From Deltaproteobacteria bacterium (GTDB lineage: Bacteria; Desulfobacterota; WTBG01; CAIYCZ01; CAIRTM01), in the NCBI GenBank assembly GCA_024276465.1, contig JAJRXD010000119.1:1-64000 (forward strand): a stretch of 64,000 nt of DNA, given 5' to 3'. This document shows, one piece after another, positions 45,492-55,492 of this stretch (the stretch's first letter is position 1; each line of letters starts with the position of its first letter). The notes beneath the pieces are model-generated. The model had not been told where the DNA came from and did not search any database. It saw only the letters and a list, made by a program, of their open reading frames with translations. A program made the position numbers and the translations under genes.

Positions 45492-47084
45492 TTATTTCCG
45501 GTAGACCTTTGACATTATTTTATCTTTTATCTGCGTTACCTCTTTGATACCCAAAACACTCATAACCATTCCATAAAAAACTATTCCAGCTCCAATAGCT
45601 GCAAAAAGGGCAATAAGGTTGGCAAAAGCCATGTCACCGCAGATGTGCAAACACCATCCGTTTACCCAGTATACACCTGCACCCATGACAAAAGAAACCG
45701 GAACTATTTTCACGAGGCACTGCAGAAGATATCCTGCCTCGTACCCGTCAACCTGCCTGTAAAGCATAAAACTGAGAAAAAGAAAGTTGACAATAATACA
45801 CAGGGATGTGGAAAGAGCTATGGCCCTGTGCTGATAAGTCTTAATCGTCAGCATGACGATACAGACATTCAGAAAAATGGTAATAAAGGACCCCATCACA
45901 GGGTATTTGGTTTTATTCAGCGAGTAGAAGACAGGCACTATGATTTTCAATGATGCATAGGCAAAGAGTCCTATGGAATAAAGCGTCAGGGCACTGGCAG
46001 TATTTAAGGTGTCAACTGCATTAAAATTTCCATGCTCAAAAATTACACGAATGATAGGGCGTGAAAGGAAAATAAGCCCGAAGGTGGCAGGGATAGAGAC
46101 TAAAAAAGAAAGTACAGTGGAGGAAACATAAGCCTTCTTAAGCAGGTGTATATCGCCTTTTGCTGCATGGCGGGAAACAACAGGCATGGTTGCTATTGAA
46201 AGGGAAACTCCAACAAGGCCTATCGGAAACATCATGATACGGAATGCATAATTAAGCCATGACACACTGCCCTGGGCACAGCTTGATGCAAAAAAAGTGT
46301 TTATAAAAACATTTACCTGCGTAGCAGAAAGACCTATAACAGCCGGCACCATAAGCTTGAAAATTCTGCGCAGCCCATTGTCAGAAAAATTAACATAAGG
46401 CTTAAACTTAAATCCCTTATTTTTCAAAGAAGGGATCTGTATCACAAGCTGGAGAAAGCCACCGATCACAACACCAAAGGCCATGCCCACTATGGGATGC
46501 ATGCCAAACTCAGGTGCAACAAATGAAAGCAGTACACCTGACACTATAGAACCAAGGTTGAAAAAACTCGAGGCAATGGAGGGAACAAAAAATTTACCCA
46601 TAGTGTTCAGCATTCCCATTGCCACTGCAGACAAAGATACAAGAAGCAGAAAGGGAAACATTATGGATGTCATAAAAGTGGTTAGATCCTGTTTGCCGGG
46701 AACAAGATGGAAATCAGGGGCAATGATTGAAACAATGTCCTCTGAAAAAAATGCTCCTATGATTGTAATACTCCCGACAATCAGGATGGTTGCAGTTATA
46801 ACATTATTTGCAAGTTTCCATGTGGCATCAGGCCCCTTTCTGGTTTTATAGTCTGTAAATACTGCAACAAACGCCGAGCTTAGCGCTCCTTCTGCAAACA
46901 GGTCACGAAGAAGATTGGGAATTCGGTAGGCAACAACAAATGCATCATAGGCAAAGCCTGCTCCAAAAAAGGCGGCAAAAACCTGTTCCCGGATAAGGCC
47001 GAGTATCCGGCTTGCAAAAACTGCAATGCTTACAGTTCCTGCAGAACGTACAATGGTTTTTGTTTGAGAATCATCAGAGGTCAT
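45492..47084 (-). CDS. murJ: Lipid II flippase MurJ
   Basis: MurJ flips lipid II across the inner membrane for peptidoglycan assembly. The 530-residue protein has about fourteen hydrophobic segments and family motifs: SRILGLIREQVFAAFFGAG, FRIPNLLRDLFAEGALSSAF near the N terminus, and FYSLNKTKYPV in the middle. The gene stands alone, convergent with the small membrane protein, with only 3 bp between their 3' ends. Nothing about it is unusual. Confidence 0.96.
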   Translation of the reverse strand: MTSDDSQTKTIVRSAGTVSIAVFASRILGLIREQVFAAFFGAGFAYDAFVVAYRIPNLLRDLFAEGALSSAFVAVFTDYKTRKGPDATWKLANNVITATILIVGSITIIGAFFSEDIVSIIAPDFHLVPGKQDLTTFMTSIMFPFLLLVSLSAVAMGMLNTMGKFFVPSIASSFFNLGSIVSGVLLSFVAPEFGMHPIVGMAFGVVIGGFLQLVIQIPSLKNKGFKFKPYVNFSDNGLRRIFKLMVPAVIGLSATQVNVFINTFFASSCAQGSVSWLNYAFRIMMFPIGLVGVSLSIATMPVVSRHAAKGDIHLLKKAYVSSTVLSFLVSIPATFGLIFLSRPIIRVIFEHGNFNAVDTLNTASALTLYSIGLFAYASLKIIVPVFYSLNKTKYPVMGSFITIFLNVCIVMLTIKTYQHRAIALSTSLCIIVNFLFLSFMLYRQVDGYEAGYLLQCLVKIVPVSFVMGAGVYWVNGWCLHICGDMAFANLIALFAAIGAGIVFYGMVMSVLGIKEVTQIKDKIMSKVYRK

Positions 47085-47397
47085 TTTATTACTTCTGTTG
47101 TCGTTATTTTGGTTAGTTAGTATTGTTTATTTCGTCTGGTTTGTAAAGAAGAACAAGCCTTGACTTCAGCTTGTGTATGGAAGCCTGGGGACAGGTTTAG
47201 AGGTCCGGACACAGAGAACCCGGCTTTGGTACGTCACTATATAGAGGGCTATCAGCATTCAGCTGTAAACTTTAATAATGATAATAAGCCTTATTTAGCA
47301 TTTGAACGGAAACTACAAAAAGCTGTCATTTCGAGGAAAGAGAAACGAACAACAAAGCAATCACCACAGGACGGGCATTTCTAAACTGTATTAAAAT
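47085..47397. other. Intergenic region with a degenerate palindromic repeat
   Basis: Between murJ (start, minus) and the end of the FGE-domain gene. TGTCATTTCGAGGAAAG at 47328 and a CAAAGCAATCACC stretch are a decayed copy of the GAGAAATC-type repeat. No gene is visible; the murJ promoter should lie in the first 100 bp. Confidence 0.5.
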
Positions 47398-48285
47398 TTA
47401 CTTTATCCTGACAAGGCGAAAGCCGAGGCTGAAATAACGGAAGCCTGGCTTGCTCCTTACAAGATCGGATGACCGGCAGAACCTGGCATTATTGTTCCAG
47501 CTGCCACCACAATAAACCCTGACTAAACCATGAGGGGGGCCCTCAGGATCTGTTGCACTGCCAGGGGAGTTATCTCCATGCCAGTTAGAGCACCACTCCC
47601 ATACATTTCCGTGCATATCATATAACCCCCAGATGTTTGGCTGTTTCTGCCCCACTTTATGGGCATACTTTTCCCCTATATTCCATGTGTTTTCAATATG
47701 CCAGCCATATTCTCCAAGAAGGCTGGCGCTTTCTCCAAAGCTATAAGCTGTTTTGCTCCCTGCCCTGCAGGCATACTCCCACTGAGCCTGTGTTGGAAGC
47801 CGATATTTGGCTGTCCCCTCCTTTTTGTTAAGCTTCTTTATGAATTCCTGTGTATCATTCCATGAAATATATGTTGCAGGATAATTATCTCCTTCACGGA
47901 CATAATCCTTCCCGGCCCATGGGCTTGATCCCATCACTGCCTTCCACTGCCCCTGTGTCACCTCCTTAGTCTGTATATAATATCCATGACTGAGTGTTAC
48001 ACTGCGCTGGATCTCATCATCATCCATGTAGCTGTCCGAGTAGGGGCTGCCCATCATGAAGCTGCCTGGCTCTATCCTCACAAACTCCTGCCCTATTGTA
48101 TTTTTAAACGTTTTGCCTTTAATCTTTTTCTCGGGTTTTGTGGCTGTTGATTTTTGAGGCTCTGCTAATATACTGACAGCTTTTGCCTTTTTAGCCTCAA
48201 ACCTGGGGGTCTCTTTTGCAAGTGAACGGTATGGCCCTGACAGAAAAAGGATAAATAAAACAATTAGATTTAAATACGTTCTCAT
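47398..48285 (-). CDS. FGE-sulfatase (SUMF1)-domain exported protein
   Basis: This 295-residue protein (ATG 48285; the frame to 48309 would need TTG) has a signal peptide ending near RSLAK. A Lys-rich spacer follows, then a formylglycine-generating-enzyme-like fold from about 70 to the end. Its marks are FVRIEPGSFMMGSP, TKEVTQGQWKAVMG, YRLPTQAQWEYACRAG, GNVWEWCSNW and GLRL-like SLGFRLVRIK. Many members have lost formylglycine activity and act as binding or other catalytic modules. No sulfatase gene is in the window, so this is more likely a non-FGE member. It follows the cyclophilin gene closely. Confidence 0.85.
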   Translation of the reverse strand: MRTYLNLIVLFILFLSGPYRSLAKETPRFEAKKAKAVSILAEPQKSTATKPEKKIKGKTFKNTIGQEFVRIEPGSFMMGSPYSDSYMDDDEIQRSVTLSHGYYIQTKEVTQGQWKAVMGSSPWAGKDYVREGDNYPATYISWNDTQEFIKKLNKKEGTAKYRLPTQAQWEYACRAGSKTAYSFGESASLLGEYGWHIENTWNIGEKYAHKVGQKQPNIWGLYDMHGNVWEWCSNWHGDNSPGSATDPEGPPHGLVRVYCGGSWNNNARFCRSSDLVRSKPGFRYFSLGFRLVRIK

Positions 48286-48311
48286 TATCTCATATCGCCT
48301 ATAATTCAATT

Positions 48312-48845
48312 TCAGGAAAGGTTGGGAAATTTTCGATCAATAGCAGAATTCCATTCTGCTATCTGTGTGTCTTTGCTTTTAATTAAGCCTGAGAAATCTC
48401 CCTCTATGCTCACCGCGGTAATTTTATCCCCCTGCCCAATACTGTTTACCACTTCCTGGTCATCATCACTCAGAACTTCACCAAAAATGCTGTGTTTGCC
48501 GTCTAACCATGTTGCAGGGACGTGGGTGATAAAAAACTGACTCCCGTTGGTTCCTGGTCCAGCATTGGCCATGGAAAGAATTCCGGGTTTGTCATGTTTG
48601 ATTTCAGGATCAAATTCATCTTCAAACTTATACCCAGGTCCTCCCATCCCCGTCCCGTCAGGACAGCCGCCCTGGATCATAAAATCAGGAATAACCCGGT
48701 GAAAATTGAGCCCATTGTAGTATCCCCTGCAGACAAGGTTAACAAAATTTGCAACAGTTAAAGGGACTTTATCACTGAAAAGTTTTAATCTTATGGTGCC
48801 TTTTTCCGTTTCAATGACTGCGATAAGATTATTCTGCTCGCTCAT
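48312..48845 (-). CDS. Cyclophilin-type peptidyl-prolyl cis-trans isomerase
   Basis: This 177-residue cytoplasmic cyclophilin assists protein folding. Family motifs are [43 protein letters not shown] and FKFEDEF-like YKFEDEFD. The start at 48845 ([12 protein letters not shown]) has GGAG at 48851-48854; an upstream in-frame ATG at 48878 is less likely. No signal peptide is present. The FGE-domain gene follows 26 bp later. Confidence 0.94.
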   Translation of the reverse strand: MSEQNNLIAVIETEKGTIRLKLFSDKVPLTVANFVNLVCRGYYNGLNFHRVIPDFMIQGGCPDGTGMGGPGYKFEDEFDPEIKHDKPGILSMANAGPGTNGSQFFITHVPATWLDGKHSIFGEVLSDDDQEVVNSIGQGDKITAVSIEGDFSGLIKSKDTQIAEWNSAIDRKFPNLS

Positions 48846-49205
48846 TTTTTCTCCTTTTTGATTTTTGCGTATTGTCATAACAAGCCACAGAGATCTCAGG
48901 CATCCTCATGTTTTCTCTCTTTCGCAATGGAAACCCGTAACCGTTTCTGCCTCTGTGCCCAATTCATTTCGCGCATGAATGCGCTCCTACATCTAATTTT
49001 TGCTTTAATCCTTCAATTCTTCTATCCCTGTCCTTTTGTCATTTGACATCCATCTGTAATCTGGGCTTTGACACTAAGTAATATCGTAACCAGTAAGAAG
49101 AATATACTCCTTCCCGACATTTTATGCAAGCCATAAACCCGGATATTACTTCCCTGCCTTAACGCACTCCTTTTTCTTAACATGTTTTTTATATCTTAAT
49201 TCCAT
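48846..49205. repeat. Intergenic region with an inverted copy of the 5-prime repeat
   Basis: 48956-49048 is the reverse complement of the repeat at 151-250 (about 93-100 bp, roughly 85 percent identical by eye), including GCGCATGAATGCGC, AGCAAAAATTAG-like and TGTCAAATGAC segments. The rest is AT-rich, with no gene. The cyclophilin promoter and double-uvrA 3' end lie at its two sides. Confidence 0.7.
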
Positions 49206-52200
49206 TTATAAACCACAGTGTCTTTTCAGATATTTTCTCAGGTGTTTTGCTGTAAGTGATTTTTTGCCCTGAGAAGCTGCAACCTCTTCCGGAGGACCGA
49301 CAGCAACTATTGCCCCTCCCTTCTCGCCTCCTCCAGGGCCAAGGTCTATTATATAGTCCGCCTGTCTAATAACCTCCAGATTGTGCTCAATAATTACAAT
49401 TGTGTTCCCCAAATCAATAAGGGACTGCAGGATTTCCATAAGCTTTTCAATGTCAGCAAAATGGAGTCCTGTTGTTGGCTCATCAAAAATATAGAGGGTT
49501 TTTCCATGGTCGCTTTTGCACAGTTCGGATGCTATTTTTATCCTCTGCGCTTCTCCCCCGGAAAGAGTAGGGCTCGGCTGCCCAAGAGAAACATATCCTA
49601 AACCCATTTTATTCAAAATACTCAGAGGCTTATATATTGCCGGAAGCCCCTTAAAAAAGTCACATCCTTCCTCAACCGTCATTGAAAGAACCTGGGAAAT
49701 ATCCTTTCCCTTAAAAAGTATCTGCAAAGTTTCTTCATTAAACCTTCTACCCTGACATACCTCACAGTCAACATACATGTCAGGAAGAAAGCTCATTACG
49801 ATTTTTGTTTTTCCCTGGCCTGAACATTTTTCACAGCGCCCCCCCCTCACATTAAAGGAAAACCGGCCCGGGGAGTATCCTCTTATTCTTGCGTCCGGCA
49901 AAAGCGAAAAAAGTGTTCGTATTTCATTGTAAAACCCCACATAGGTTGCAGGAATTGACCTTGGGGTTTTTACAATAGGTGACTGGTCTATCTCCACAAC
50001 ACGCTTGAACTGATCTGCTCCGATTATTTTTTCATGAGCCCCAACTCTGCCATAATAAGGGGTTATAATTTTTTTAAGACCTCTAAACAATGTTTCCCTC
50101 ACCAGAGTTGTTTTGCCCGAACCGGACACACCGGTAACAACGATAAGCCGCCCAACCGGAAACATGACTGTTATTTCCTTAAGGTTGTGTTCGCGGGCAC
50201 CGAAAATGGTTACAAATGAACAACCGTTAACCGGTCTGGAAATTACAGGGGTGTTATTCCTGTTTCTGCCTGAGAGATAAGACCCGGTAACAGATGATCT
50301 GTTCTGTATTAAATCCTGGAGTGTCCCGGATGCAACTATCTTTCCTCCACAGGTTCCACCTCCTGGCCCAAGATCAACTATATAATCCGCACTCCTTATT
50401 GTGTCCTCATCATGTTCAACAACTATGACGCTGTTGCCCTTTTGCTGAAGCTCTCTTATGATTTTTAAAAGATTTTCATTGTCATGGGGATGAAGGCCAA
50501 TGGTTGGCTCATCAAGCACATAGGCAACGCCCTTTAAATTGGACGCAACCTGAGAGACTAACCGTATGCGCTGGGCTTCTCCTCCGGAAAGGCTGTCAGC
50601 ACTTCTGTTAAGTGTAAGGTAAGAAAGACCGGCTTTTTCCAAAAGCGAAAGTTTTGGCAGAAGTTCCTGAAAAACAGGTCTGGCAATCTGTTTTTGTCTC
50701 TCTGTCAATGAAAGTGACGATAAAAAACTGAACAGTCGGCCGGGAGTCAAACTGGTAAGGTCCGCAATTGATTTGCCATTAATCGTTACGCAGCGTGCCG
50801 CAGCATTAAGACGTGTTCCTTTACAGTCAGGGCATGGCATCTCACTGTAAAACTGGGTCATATACTCATTCCAGCCGGGTTTTTTCTGCATTGCAGGGTC
50901 CTCAAAAAGCCTGACAAGTCCTGGGAAGGATTTGTTTCCGTAAAAAAGAGCTTTGTATTTTTTTTGTGAAATTTTTTCAACAGGGACTTCCATTGAAATT
51001 TTCAAGTCATTCTGCATCCGGATAAATATTTTCTTCTTTACGCCCTTCGATATCAAAGTTGCAGACAGGGGAGCTATTGCCCCCTGCCCTATGGTTTTTT
51101 TTCTGTCACACACAAGAAAGTCCGGTGAAATAGAGGTGAATGTCCCATATCCTGAACAGGTATGACAGGCGCCATGCCTGCTGTTAAAAGAAAAAAGGCG
51201 TGGATCTAACTCTTCCATACTGATTTTACATCTTGAACAGTGGGATTTCATACTGTAGAATTCTTCAGTTCCGTCTGAACAGACAAGAATCATTTCACCC
51301 TCTCCCAGAGCAAGGGCCTTTTTAACTTCTGAGTGCAAGTGTGGCAGCCCGGCATTACAGGGTGTCATCTCAGATGTGACTAACTCAATTTGATGTTCAT
51401 GATATCGTTTAACCGCAAAAATATTTTTGAGATATATGATTTTTCCATCAATCCGAATTTTTTCATATCCGTCTTTTTTTGCTTTACGGATAATATCCTT
51501 ATGGAACCCCTTCCTGCCCCTGACAAGTGGAGAAAGGATCATTACAGGATTATGTGCATGTGCTTTTAAAATATCTTCAGCAATATTTTTTGAGGAATGA
51601 AGTGTGAGGGTCTGCCCGCATGAGGTACAGTGCTGCTTGCCTGTCTTTGCAAACAGGAGCCTCAGATAGTGATAAATTTCAGTTGTTGTGGCAACTGTTG
51701 ACTTTCTCCCCCCACGTGAAAGGAGTTGCTCAATTGCAACACTCGGCGGCAGCCCCCTGACAGAATCAACTTCCGGACGATTCAGACGGGTAATATACTG
51801 TCGTGCAAAAGGGGAGAGGGTTTCCAGAAACCTCCTTTCTCCTTCCGCAAAAATAATATCAAATGCAAGCGTTGACTTTCCTGAACCTGAAAGCCCTGTA
51901 ATTACAACCATCTTTTGCCTTGGTATCTTCAGGGATATATTGTCCAGATTATGCTCGCGTGCTCCTTCAATTTCAATATGATTGTTGCAGCTAAGGACAT
52001 TGCTTTTGCAGAGTTCACTCCCCTTCCTTGACAAAACATCTGTATTCAGCCCCTGTTCTTCCGGCAAATGCCTCTTTTTTGGATCAAGATATTTCCCAAG
52101 AAAAGCGCCGGTATGGGAATTTGTTTTTTGCACAGTTTCTTCCGGAGTTCCCTGGACAAGCACATACCCTCCATCATCCCCTCCCTCAGGGCCAAGGTCA

Positions 52201-54845
52201 ATTATATGGTCCGCGCATTTAATTATCTCCATGTTATGCTCTACAATGATGATTGAATGCCCGTGATTAAGAAAAAAATTGAAAGTTTTAAGAAGTTTTT
52301 TTATATCGTCCTGATGCAGCCCTGTTGTAGGTTCGTCAAAAAGAAAAAGAGTCCTGCCTGTACTCCCCTGTCTTATAAAGGATGCTAACTTGAGCCTCTG
52401 TGATTCCCCTCCTGACAGCGTATTTGCAGGCTGCCCAAGCCTCAGATACCCTAACCCCACCATTTCAAGAAGCCGTAACGGGTATTCTATTTTTGGTTCT
52501 TTCGAAAAAAAATCCCGTGCTTCGGAAACAGTCATCTGCAGCACGTCATGGATGTTCCTGTCCTGATACGTAACATCAAGAACTTCCGATGTGTACCTTG
52601 TGCTGCGGCATGACAGACAGCTTACATATACGTCCGCTAAAAACTGCATTTCAATTTTCTCGAATCCTTCACCCTGGCACTGCTCACACCTTCCGCCGCT
52701 GGTATTAAAGGAGAAGGTTGAAGCAGTATAATGCCGTCCTTTTGCAAGTTCTGTCCGTGCAAAAATGTTACGGATTGCATCAAAGACTTTCATGTACGTA
52801 ATTGGGTTGGAACGTGGTGATTTTCCAATTGGGCTCTGGTCCATGAGGATTACATTGTCCGGAGAATTGTCACCATCAATGAAGCATTGATTTGATTTTT
52901 CACCCTTTTTCGCAAGATTCTTGTGTATTACCTCTTCAAGCAGAGTGCTCTTTCCTGATCCGGACACACCTGTTATGCACACAAAAATGCCAAGGGGGAT
53001 ATCAAGGCTGATGTTTTTAAGGTTGTGGATTGAAGCTCCCACAATTTTAATCCAATTTTTTTGATCAGGCTTTCTTCTCTGTTCCGGAACCGGAATGTTG
53101 AGGCTGCCGGATAAATACTGACCCGTAAGAGAGGATCTGCTTTTTACAAGGTCCAGGGGAGTTCCATGAAAAACAATGTTTCCTCCCCTTTCACCGGAAA
53201 AAGGGCCAAGATCAATCACTGTATCACTTTGCATGATAATGTCAGGATCATGCTCTACCATTACGATAGTATTTCCTGTATCCCTCAGCCCTCTTAAAAT
53301 ATTGATAAGCCTGGATGTATCTCTTGGATGAAGCCCAATGCTTGGCTCATCAAGAACATACAGGGTGTTAACGAGGGACGATCCCAGGGCAGTAGTAAGG
53401 CTTGCCCGCTCAATTTCCCCGCCTGAAAGGGTCCTTGACTGGCGGTACAGAGTAAGATAGCCCAGCCCGATTTTATCAAGATACTCAAGCCTGGAAATAA
53501 TATCATTAAGAAGAACATCTGCTGTTTTTTCCAGTCTGGTGCTGTTTTTTAATTTTTCAAAAAATCTGAAAGATTCATTTATGTTCATTGAATATATATC
53601 GGCAATGCTTTTGCCATCGATCCTGAACAGAAGCGTGTCGTCCTTGAAACGGGTACCATTGCATTCAGAGCAGGTTCTATATGCCCTGTATTTTGAAAGA
53701 AGGACCCTTATGTGCATTTTATAGGTCTTTGTTTCCAGCCAGTTAAAAAAACCTGTCACCCCGTAGAAGTCATCATTGCCGTAGACAATTGCATCCTTAT
53801 ATTTTTCCTGCAGACTCTTGAATGGCTTATCCGTTGGAATTTTTTTCTTTTTGCAATAGGATAGTAGATCATAATAGGCCTCTCTGTAGGATGGTGTTGA
53901 CCACGGCTTAATAGCATTATCTTTAACAGATAGTGTCTTATCCGGTATTACCGCATCAATATCAACCTCTATTGTCTTTCCAAATCCATTACAGTTTTTA
54001 CATGCCCCTAAAGGACTGTTAAATGAGAACAGATTTGGAGACGGCTTTCTGTAGCTGATATTGCAATTTGGACAATGCAGTAATGTGCTTAATTTAAGGG
54101 GAGGGGTCATGTCTTCCGGAAAAAAAAAGGTTAGGAGACCTTTTCCGAATTTTACTGCTGTCTCTATGGAATCCGTAAGTCTTTTTTTGTTTCTTCCTGA
54201 GATTACAATACGATCTGAAACTATGTCAATGCATGCATCGAGGTGATCAGAAATAAGCCCTGTGGAAATTTCTTTTACTTTTCCATGGTGGTATATTCTG
54301 AAAAACCCCTGACGCCTGAGACCTTTTTCTATTTCTTCGGGTGAAACAAGAGAAGAAGCAGTTACAAAAAAGGGAAAGGTTATAACTGACGTGACAGACT
54401 CAAATCTCTGTAACAGTTTTTTTGCTATGGTATCAGAAGAATCCTTTTCAACAAGGCGCCCGCATTGCCTGCAGAAAAGCCTGGCCATTCTTGAAAAGAG
54501 AAGTTTCATATAATCATTGATTTCTGTAAATGTTCCAAGGGTTGATCTGGAAGATTTTATGGGATTTGTCTGGCTAATGGCAATTGCAGGCAGTATGCCT
54601 TCAATGCTTCTGATATTGGGCTTGTCCATGCGGTCCATGAACTGGCGGGCATAAGCTGAAAAGCTTTCGATATAACGGCGCTGGCCTTCAGCATAAAGTG
54701 TATCAAAAGCCAGACTCGATTTTCCTGACCCGCTCACACCGGTTATGACTGTTATCCTGTTGCATTGCAGGTCAACATCAAGATTATTCAGATTGTTCTG
54801 GCTTGCGCCCCGTACAATTATCCTGTTATTTGCAGTTCTATTCAC
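49206..54845 (-). CDS. uvrA: Tandem double UvrA (excinuclease ABC subunit A, two-copy fusion)
   Basis: UvrA recognises bulky DNA lesions in nucleotide excision repair and hands DNA to UvrB. This protein has 1879 residues, about twice the normal 940, and contains two complete UvrA units joined at about residue 955-985. Four P-loops are visible (GVSGSGKSSL, GVSGSGKSTL, GLSGSGKSTL, GVSGSGKTTL), with four LSGGE signatures. Each unit has its zinc elements: CPNC..CKNC and CEQC..CLSC in the first, CSRC..CHTC and CEKC..CEVC in the second. Double UvrA is known in chlamydiae and some deltaproteobacteria. The intact fusion would mimic the UvrA dimer in one chain. Confidence 0.95.
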   Translation of the reverse strand: MNRTANNRIIVRGASQNNLNNLDVDLQCNRITVITGVSGSGKSSLAFDTLYAEGQRRYIESFSAYARQFMDRMDKPNIRSIEGILPAIAISQTNPIKSSRSTLGTFTEINDYMKLLFSRMARLFCRQCGRLVEKDSSDTIAKKLLQRFESVTSVITFPFFVTASSLVSPEEIEKGLRRQGFFRIYHHGKVKEISTGLISDHLDACIDIVSDRIVISGRNKKRLTDSIETAVKFGKGLLTFFFPEDMTPPLKLSTLLHCPNCNISYRKPSPNLFSFNSPLGACKNCNGFGKTIEVDIDAVIPDKTLSVKDNAIKPWSTPSYREAYYDLLSYCKKKKIPTDKPFKSLQEKYKDAIVYGNDDFYGVTGFFNWLETKTYKMHIRVLLSKYRAYRTCSECNGTRFKDDTLLFRIDGKSIADIYSMNINESFRFFEKLKNSTRLEKTADVLLNDIISRLEYLDKIGLGYLTLYRQSRTLSGGEIERASLTTALGSSLVNTLYVLDEPSIGLHPRDTSRLINILRGLRDTGNTIVMVEHDPDIIMQSDTVIDLGPFSGERGGNIVFHGTPLDLVKSRSSLTGQYLSGSLNIPVPEQRRKPDQKNWIKIVGASIHNLKNISLDIPLGIFVCITGVSGSGKSTLLEEVIHKNLAKKGEKSNQCFIDGDNSPDNVILMDQSPIGKSPRSNPITYMKVFDAIRNIFARTELAKGRHYTASTFSFNTSGGRCEQCQGEGFEKIEMQFLADVYVSCLSCRSTRYTSEVLDVTYQDRNIHDVLQMTVSEARDFFSKEPKIEYPLRLLEMVGLGYLRLGQPANTLSGGESQRLKLASFIRQGSTGRTLFLFDEPTTGLHQDDIKKLLKTFNFFLNHGHSIIIVEHNMEIIKCADHIIDLGPEGGDDGGYVLVQGTPEETVQKTNSHTGAFLGKYLDPKKRHLPEEQGLNTDVLSRKGSELCKSNVLSCNNHIEIEGAREHNLDNISLKIPRQKMVVITGLSGSGKSTLAFDIIFAEGERRFLETLSPFARQYITRLNRPEVDSVRGLPPSVAIEQLLSRGGRKSTVATTTEIYHYLRLLFAKTGKQHCTSCGQTLTLHSSKNIAEDILKAHAHNPVMILSPLVRGRKGFHKDIIRKAKKDGYEKIRIDGKIIYLKNIFAVKRYHEHQIELVTSEMTPCNAGLPHLHSEVKKALALGEGEMILVCSDGTEEFYSMKSHCSRCKISMEELDPRLFSFNSRHGACHTCSGYGTFTSISPDFLVCDRKKTIGQGAIAPLSATLISKGVKKKIFIRMQNDLKISMEVPVEKISQKKYKALFYGNKSFPGLVRLFEDPAMQKKPGWNEYMTQFYSEMPCPDCKGTRLNAAARCVTINGKSIADLTSLTPGRLFSFLSSLSLTERQKQIARPVFQELLPKLSLLEKAGLSYLTLNRSADSLSGGEAQRIRLVSQVASNLKGVAYVLDEPTIGLHPHDNENLLKIIRELQQKGNSVIVVEHDEDTIRSADYIVDLGPGGGTCGGKIVASGTLQDLIQNRSSVTGSYLSGRNRNNTPVISRPVNGCSFVTIFGAREHNLKEITVMFPVGRLIVVTGVSGSGKTTLVRETLFRGLKKIITPYYGRVGAHEKIIGADQFKRVVEIDQSPIVKTPRSIPATYVGFYNEIRTLFSLLPDARIRGYSPGRFSFNVRGGRCEKCSGQGKTKIVMSFLPDMYVDCEVCQGRRFNEETLQILFKGKDISQVLSMTVEEGCDFFKGLPAIYKPLSILNKMGLGYVSLGQPSPTLSGGEAQRIKIASELCKSDHGKTLYIFDEPTTGLHFADIEKLMEILQSLIDLGNTIVIIEHNLEVIRQADYIIDLGPGGGEKGGAIVAVGPPEEVAASQGKKSLTAKHLRKYLKRHCGL

Positions 54846-55054
54846 AGCATTGATGCAACTATTAAGTTTAAGGGAATTTTTCAGTATAACCTTTAAATAA
54901 GATCATTTCAAGGTTTTTCCAGAAAATTTGGATCCTCTAATCATTCCTCACACCACGGGAGGTTATCTGTTTTTTATTTACTTTTTATCCGATTCCGTAG
55001 TACTGTTCTGCAAACAGCAAAAAAGATATATTGTTTAAGCTGGGAGGCAACAGT

Positions 55055-55489
55055 ATGAGAGAAATGACAGAAAAAGAGATTCGGGATTTTATAAGTGAAT
55101 GGAGGTGGGGTACGATTTTAGCTGTTGACGGGAATAAACCTTATGCAGTAGAGGTTTCTTATGCCAGCGATGACGATTACATCTACTGCGGCTCACGACC
55201 AGGTGGCCGGATGGCAAAATCCATTAAATCAAACTCAAATGCTGCATTCAAAATATGCGACTCAGATCCAGAGCATAAAAAGTGGCGTGCAGTCATAGTA
55301 GAGGGAATTGCAGAGAGATTAGTTAAAAAAGAAGATATCCTGTTTTTTACAAGGATGCTGGCAAAAAAGATGGGTCGTTCTGAAAATTCCTTTGACGCAC
55401 TTGCTGAAAAAATAGCATCAAACCCTGATGAATCAAACTCTATACGAATCCCAATCAAGGTTATGAGCGGAAGGACAAACTGGCCGTAA
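55055..55489 (+). CDS. Pyridoxamine 5'-phosphate oxidase-family flavin-binding protein
   Basis: This 144-residue split-barrel protein (ATG 55055, with GGGAGG upstream; 55031 is an in-frame alternative) has RWGTILAVDGNKPYAVEVSYASDD at the N terminus and GGRMAKSIKSNSNAAFKI for cofactor phosphate binding. The family binds FMN or heme and includes NimA-like nitroreductases and F420 enzymes. The WGTI-plus-FxI pattern is close to the NimA-like group, but the substrate is not determined. It is convergent with the HcpR-like gene, 3 bp apart at their 3' ends. Confidence 0.85.
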   Translation: MREMTEKEIRDFISEWRWGTILAVDGNKPYAVEVSYASDDDYIYCGSRPGGRMAKSIKSNSNAAFKICDSDPEHKKWRAVIVEGIAERLVKKEDILFFTRMLAKKMGRSENSFDALAEKIASNPDESNSIRIPIKVMSGRTNWP

Positions 55490-55492
55490 AAC

